Part shown: piece after piece, positions 60,092 to 64,000 of the stretch
Layout of the letters: each line of letters starts with the position of its first letter
How positions within the stretch are numbered: the stretch's first letter is position 1
DNA from: an uncultured Acetatifactor sp.
GTDB lineage: Bacteria; Bacillota; Clostridia; Lachnospirales; Lachnospiraceae
Length of the DNA stretch: 64,000 nucleotides
Direction of reading: 5' to 3'
NCBI GenBank assembly: GCA_934402315.1
Contig: CAKRTS010000002.1
Span: 1 to 64,000 of the forward strand
Translations under genes and position numbers: made by a program
The notes under the pieces: generated by a model
Database searches by the model: none
The model's input: the letters and a program-made list of their open reading frames with translations, nothing else
What the model was told of the DNA's origin: nothing

Positions 60092-61084
60092 TTAATTTTC
60101 TCTATAGCCGGAAAGGAATTCCACATATTTTCCGGTTCCGATCGCTACTGCTGTCATCGGATCCTCAGCAGTCATGGTATTGATTCCCGTCTTCGCTGAA
60201 ACAAGCTCTTCCAGTCCGCGCAGAAGGCTTCCGCCGCCGGTCAGGACGATTCCTCTGTCCGCAATGTCGGCTGCCAGCTCGGGCGGTGTCTTCTCCAGCA
60301 CGCTGTGGATCGTCTCGACGATCTGTGCAGTCGTCTCGCGCAGCGCCTCCTCGGTCTCCTCGGAGGAAACCTTTACCGTCTTCGGCAGACCTGTCACCAG
60401 GTTACGGCCGCGGACATCCATATAGTCAATCTCTGCCCTCGGGTACGCTGAACCGATCTTAATTTTCAGATCCTCGGCAGTTCGCTCACCGATCAGCAGA
60501 TTATGTTTCTTTCTCATATAGCGGACAATTGCCTCGTCAAAGTCGTCACCGGCAATCTTGATGGATGCGCTGACAACCGTACCGCCGAGCGATATAACCG
60601 CAATGTCCGATGTACCACCGCCAATGTCGACGATCATGTTTCCGCAGGGCTTGGAAATATCAATGCCTGCTCCGATTGCTGCCGCGATAGGCTCCTCGAT
60701 GATGGCAACCTCTCTTGCACCTGCCTGGTAGGTTGCGTCCTCAACCGCCTTCTTTTCCACCTCTGTAACGCCGCTCGGCACGCAGACCGCTATGCGCGGC
60801 TTCCGGAAGGTTCTTCTGCCCAGCGCCTTCTGGATGAAGTATTTCATCATTTTCTCCGTCACGGTGTAGTCGGAGATGACACCCTGACGCAGAGGCCGTA
60901 CAGCGACAATGTTGCCGGGGGTTCTTCCCAGCATCAGGCGCGCGTCCTCGCCGATCGCTTTAATCTTATTTGTATCTCTATCGAATGCAACAACGGAGGG
61001 CTCCTTCAATACAACGCCCTTTCCTCTGATGTATACTAAAATGCTGGCTGTGCCCAAATCAATTCCGATATCTGTACACTGCAT
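60092..61084 (-). CDS. mbl: MreB-like cell-shape protein, Mbl
   Basis: A 330-residue actin-like protein: IGIDLGTASILVYIRGKGVVLKEPSVVA (phosphate 1), GRTPGNIVAVRPLRQGVISDY, VDIGGGTSDIAVIS (phosphate 2), and VLTGGGSLLRGLEELV (adenosine motif). It guides side-wall peptidoglycan synthesis under the membrane. Location directly before flhO-flhP identifies it as Mbl. The ATG at 61084 (AAAGGGG) is preferred to 61138. Full length. Confidence 0.93.
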   Translation of the reverse strand: MQCTDIGIDLGTASILVYIRGKGVVLKEPSVVAFDRDTNKIKAIGEDARLMLGRTPGNIVAVRPLRQGVISDYTVTEKMMKYFIQKALGRRTFRKPRIAVCVPSGVTEVEKKAVEDATYQAGAREVAIIEEPIAAAIGAGIDISKPCGNMIVDIGGGTSDIAVISLGGTVVSASIKIAGDDFDEAIVRYMRKKHNLLIGERTAEDLKIKIGSAYPRAEIDYMDVRGRNLVTGLPKTVKVSSEETEEALRETTAQIVETIHSVLEKTPPELAADIADRGIVLTGGGSLLRGLEELVSAKTGINTMTAEDPMTAVAIGTGKYVEFLSGYREN

Positions 61085-61143
61085 GTTACCTGTACCCCTT
61101 TCTAAACAATTCCGAAATCCATAAACGAAGTCATACATTGTCT

Positions 61144-61171
61144 ATTATAACCGAATTCCCATCATTTTCAA
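61144..61171 (-). promoter_or_regulatory. Promoter of mbl-flhO-flhP-flgJ
   Basis: TTGAAA (61166-61171), 16 bases, TATAAT (61144-61149) on the minus strand, 60 bases before the mbl start. A vegetative-type promoter, not the sigma-D type of late flagellar genes. Confidence 0.6.
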
Positions 61172-61231
61172 AGTTCTTTTGAAAAAATTTATATTTCGGT
61201 TTTTTCAGGGGCATATTTACAGTCAGATCGC

Positions 61232-61283
61232 ACAAAAAAGGACGCAGCAAACACGGCGGTTCCTTCCGCCTGTCTGTGCGTCC
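61232..61283 (-). terminator. Terminator after uvrA
   Basis: GGACGCA (61240-61246) pairs with TGCGTCC (61277-61283), with an inner GGCGG/CCGCC stem; on the minus strand the hairpin is followed by a run of six T. It lies 60 bases after the uvrA stop. Confidence 0.8.
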
Positions 61284-61343
61284 ATGCCTTAATGATATTA
61301 TTATCGGCTCGTCAGAGCTTTGTCCTTATATCATTTCGTCATT

Positions 61344-64000
61344 TTATTTTTTTGCTTCTTTTGCTATTGCCGCCTTATCCTTTTCCAGCATCTTCTTCAC
61401 ATAAGCGCCGGTGTACGATGCCTTGCACTTTACGATTTCCTCGGGTGTACCCTTTGCGATCACGGTTCCTCCTCTGTCTCCGCCCTCCGGGCCGATGTCG
61501 ATGATATAGTCCGCTGTCTTGATTACGTCCAGATTGTGCTCTATGACAACTACCGTATTTCCGCCGTCTGCAAGTCTGTGCAGAATCTCCACCAGCTTAT
61601 GCACATCCGCGAAGTGCAGTCCCGTCGTAGGCTCGTCCAGAATGTAGATCGTCTTGCCCGTGCTCCGTTTGGAGAGCTCGGTCGCCAGCTTGATACGCTG
61701 CGCTTCTCCGCCGGAGAGCGTCGTCGACGGCTGTCCGAGCTTGACATAAGAGAGTCCGACATCGTAGAGGGTCTGAATCTTGTTGCGGATGGACGGCAGG
61801 TTCTCGAAGAAGGGCAGAGCCTCCTCCACCGTCATATCCAGCACATCAAAGATACTCTTTCCCTTATACTTAACGTCCAGCGTTTCCCTGTTATAGCGCT
61901 TTCCGCCGCAGACCTCACAGGGCACATAGACATCCGGCAGGAAATGCATTTCAATCTTGATAATGCCGTCTCCGCCGCACGCCTCGCAGCGTCCGCCCTT
62001 GACGTTAAAGCTGAAACGTCCCTTGGTATAGCCCTTCGCCTTGGCATCCGCCGTCGTCGCAAAGAGATCCCTGATCTGATCGAACACTCCGGTATAGGTT
62101 GCGGGATTCGAGCGCGGCGTTCTGCCGATCGGGGACTGGTCGATGTCGATCACCTTATCCAGCTGCTCCATCCCCAGAATATCCTTGTGCTTTCCCGGTA
62201 TGCATCTCGCACGGTTCAGATCCCTCGCCAGATGCTTGTACAGGATCTCATTGACAAGGGAGCTCTTGCCGGAGCCGGACACACCGGTCACGCAGGTCAT
62301 GACACCGAGCGGGATGTCCACATTGATATTCTTCAGGTTATTCTCCTGCGCACCGACCACCTTCAGCCAGCCTGTAGGCTTTCTGCGCTCCTTCGGAACC
62401 GGTATTCTCAGCTCACCGCTGAGATATTTTCCCGTGATGGACTCCGGTACCTGCATGATCTCTTCCGCCGTGCCGCAGGCTATGATCTCACCGCCGTGAG
62501 AGCCTGCTCCGGGCCCGACATCCACGATGTAATCCGCGGCAAGCATGGTGTCCTCGTCATGCTCCACCACAATCAGCGTATTGCCGAGGTCTCTGAGGCT
62601 TTTCAAAGTTGCAAGCAGCTTGTCATTGTCCCTCTGGTGAAGTCCGATGCTCGGCTCATCCAGAATATAGCAGACTCCCACCAGGCCGGAGCCGATCTGC
62701 GTCGCCAGTCTGATACGCTGTGCCTCTCCGCCCGAAAGCGTGGCGGTAGCCCTCGACAGGGAGAGATATTCCAGTCCGACATCGACAAGGAAGCCGACTC
62801 TCGCCCGGATCTCCTTTAAAATCTGCTTTCCGATCAACTGCTGCTGGTCGGTCAGCGTCATCTCTCCCAGAAAGCCGTGAAGATCGCGGATCGACATGGA
62901 AGTCACCTCATAAATATTCTTATCGCAGACCGTGACTGCCAAAGCTTCCTTTTTCAGCCTCATGCCCTTACACTCTTTACAGGGAGTGATGCGCATATAG
63001 CTCTCATACTCCTGCTTCATGGTGTCGGAGAAGGTCTCCTTATACTTCCGCTCCACATTCTTAATCAGGCCTTCAAAGGCAACCGGATAGATGCCCTTTC
63101 CCCGCTGTCCGACATAATGCACCTCGACCTCTTTCCCGTTTGTTCCGTAAATCAGAATGTGCTGTATCTTCTCAGGGTAGTCGCCGAAGGGAGTATCCAG
63201 ATCAAATTTGTATTCCCGGCACAGTGCCTGAAGAACAGCATTTGTAAAGCTCTTCTTGTCCGTACAGGACTGCCAGCCCGTGACAGCGATCGCGCCCTCG
63301 TTGATGCTCAACGTTTTATCGGGAATCATGAGGTCTACATCGAATTCCATCTTATAGCCCAGTCCGAAGCATTCCGGGCAGGCGCCGAAGGGATTATTGA
63401 AGGAAAAGCTCCTCGGTTCAATCTCGCTGATACCGATGCCGCAGTCCGGGCAGGAAAAGCTCTGGCTGAAGGTCATCGGCTCGCCGCCTATGACGTCCGC
63501 CACAAGCAGACCATCCGCCAGCTCCAGAACATTTTCAATGGAATCTGCCAGCCTGCGCTCTATCCCCGGCTTGACGACCAGTCTGTCAACGATGATGTCT
63601 ATATTGTGCTTAATATTCTTATCCAGGCTGATCTCCTCGGTCAGCTCGTACAGGCTGCCGTCGATACGCACCCGGACATAGCCGCTTCTCTTGGCGCGCT
63701 CCAGAACCTTTTCATGCTGGCCCTTCCTGCCGCGGACGACGGGGGCAAGCAGCTGGAGCTTCGTTCCCTCGGGCAGCGCCATGATCTGATCTACCATCTG
63801 GTCTACCGTCTGCCTGGCGATCTCGCGCCCGCACTTCGGGCAGTGGGGAATACCGATCCTTGCATAGAGAAGACGGAAATAGTCATAGATTTCCGTGACC
63901 GTTCCCACCGTCGATCTCGGGTTCCTGTTTGTCGATTTCTGGTCAATGGAAATCGCGGGCGAAAGGCCGTCAATGCGCTCTACATTTGGCTTCTCCATCT
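61344..64000 (-). CDS. uvrA: Excinuclease ABC subunit A (N-terminus outside the window)
   Basis: UvrA recognises bulky DNA damage and loads UvrB. The visible 884 residues start at the window edge after the first Walker A and contain [23 protein letters not shown], zinc-finger Cys pairs ([41 protein letters not shown]), the first signature [13 protein letters not shown], the second Walker [14 protein letters not shown], the second signature [15 protein letters not shown] and [10 protein letters not shown]. Only about the first 60 residues should be missing. No defect seen. Confidence 0.95.
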   Translation of the reverse strand, partial: MEKPNVERIDGLSPAISIDQKSTNRNPRSTVGTVTEIYDYFRLLYARIGIPHCPKCGREIARQTVDQMVDQIMALPEGTKLQLLAPVVRGRKGQHEKVLERAKRSGYVRVRIDGSLYELTEEISLDKNIKHNIDIIVDRLVVKPGIERRLADSIENVLELADGLLVADVIGGEPMTFSQSFSCPDCGIGISEIEPRSFSFNNPFGACPECFGLGYKMEFDVDLMIPDKTLSINEGAIAVTGWQSCTDKKSFTNAVLQALCREYKFDLDTPFGDYPEKIQHILIYGTNGKEVEVHYVGQRGKGIYPVAFEGLIKNVERKYKETFSDTMKQEYESYMRITPCKECKGMRLKKEALAVTVCDKNIYEVTSMSIRDLHGFLGEMTLTDQQQLIGKQILKEIRARVGFLVDVGLEYLSLSRATATLSGGEAQRIRLATQIGSGLVGVCYILDEPSIGLHQRDNDKLLATLKSLRDLGNTLIVVEHDEDTMLAADYIVDVGPGAGSHGGEIIACGTAEEIMQVPESITGKYLSGELRIPVPKERRKPTGWLKVVGAQENNLKNINVDIPLGVMTCVTGVSGSGKSSLVNEILYKHLARDLNRARCIPGKHKDILGMEQLDKVIDIDQSPIGRTPRSNPATYTGVFDQIRDLFATTADAKAKGYTKGRFSFNVKGGRCEACGGDGIIKIEMHFLPDVYVPCEVCGGKRYNRETLDVKYKGKSIFDVLDMTVEEALPFFENLPSIRNKIQTLYDVGLSYVKLGQPSTTLSGGEAQRIKLATELSKRSTGKTIYILDEPTTGLHFADVHKLVEILHRLADGGNTVVVIEHNLDVIKTADYIIDIGPEGGDRGGTVIAKGTPEEIVKCKASYTGAYVKKMLEKDKAAIAKEAKK

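Noticed and set aside
61320..62819. 499-codon plus-strand frame
   Set aside because: Antisense to uvrA; high G+C removes stop codons by chance.

Overview
The window looks like a chromosome segment of a motile member of the Clostridia, most likely Lachnospiraceae. The evidence is the gene order mbl-flhO-flhP-flgJ, then recD2, comFC and a YvyF-type flagellar operon protein, then cdaA-cdaR. A Spo0A-type DNA-binding domain, Bacillota-type ribosome binding sites and strong TTGxxx-N17-TATAAT promoters fit the same picture. The genus cannot be fixed from this sequence alone.

Layout. (1) 1-4.3 kb: a partial ORF end, an unknown membrane protein on the minus strand, and on the plus strand an O-antigen-ligase/polymerase-like protein followed by pseB. 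(2) 4.4-33.2 kb: surface polysaccharide locus A, all on the minus strand, apparently transcribed from a strong promoter upstream of capD (33.18-33.21 kb). In transcription order it holds capD, an ATPase plus nuclease-like pair, a chain-length regulator, a pglD-like acetyltransferase, a 987-residue protein joining an initiating sugar-phosphate transferase, a sugar-nucleotide reductase/epimerase and a glycosyltransferase, an EpsG-like polymerase, a glycosyltransferase, the Wzx flippase, another transferase-like protein, rfbA, a relic of rfbB, and a helix-turn-helix protein whose C-terminal domain is a degenerate copy of RfbA. A second promoter then drives a sugar aminotransferase and an unusual acyl-handling set: acetyltransferase, ACP, AMP-ligase, thioesterase, LuxE-like and LuxC-like proteins, a lactate/malate-type dehydrogenase, short-chain dehydrogenase, split transketolase, second short-chain dehydrogenase, rfbC and an acetyltransferase. 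(3) 33.3-36.7 kb: a lipoprotein with Thr-Pro-Glu-Pro repeats and a secreted glucosaminidase-like enzyme. (4) 36.8-47.5 kb: polysaccharide locus B, visibly richer in G+C, with its own initiating transferase, chain-length protein, EpsG-like polymerase and five glycosyltransferases, but no flippase. (5) 47.6-64 kb: mostly core genes: a receiver-less Spo0A DNA-binding domain, a GtrB-like transferase, a YerB/DUF3048 lipoprotein, HPr, cdaR-cdaA, two uncharacterised membrane proteins, YvyF-like protein, comFC, recD2, flgJ-like, flhP, flhO, mbl and uvrA (cut by the window end).

How it works together. CapD makes a 4-keto-6-deoxy UDP-HexNAc. The middle domain of the fusion protein could reduce or epimerise it, the first domain could load it on undecaprenyl phosphate, and the last domain could add the next sugar. 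Wzx, EpsG and the chain-length protein would then flip and polymerise the unit. RfbA plus the aminotransferase and acyl genes look built to make an unusual amino sugar or carbon-chain decoration, but the 4,6-dehydratase gene (rfbB) between rfbA and the regulator survives only as a 72-codon relic.

The observations I find most novel are the ACP/LuxE/LuxC/transketolase module, the HTH-pseudo-RfbA regulator next to a real rfbA with palindromes near two promoters, the three-domain initiating enzyme, the ATPase/PD-(D/E)xK-like pair locked into the operon, and the standalone Spo0A domain. No tRNA, rRNA, CRISPR array or transposase was recognised, and no gene-free stretch exceeds 300 bases.
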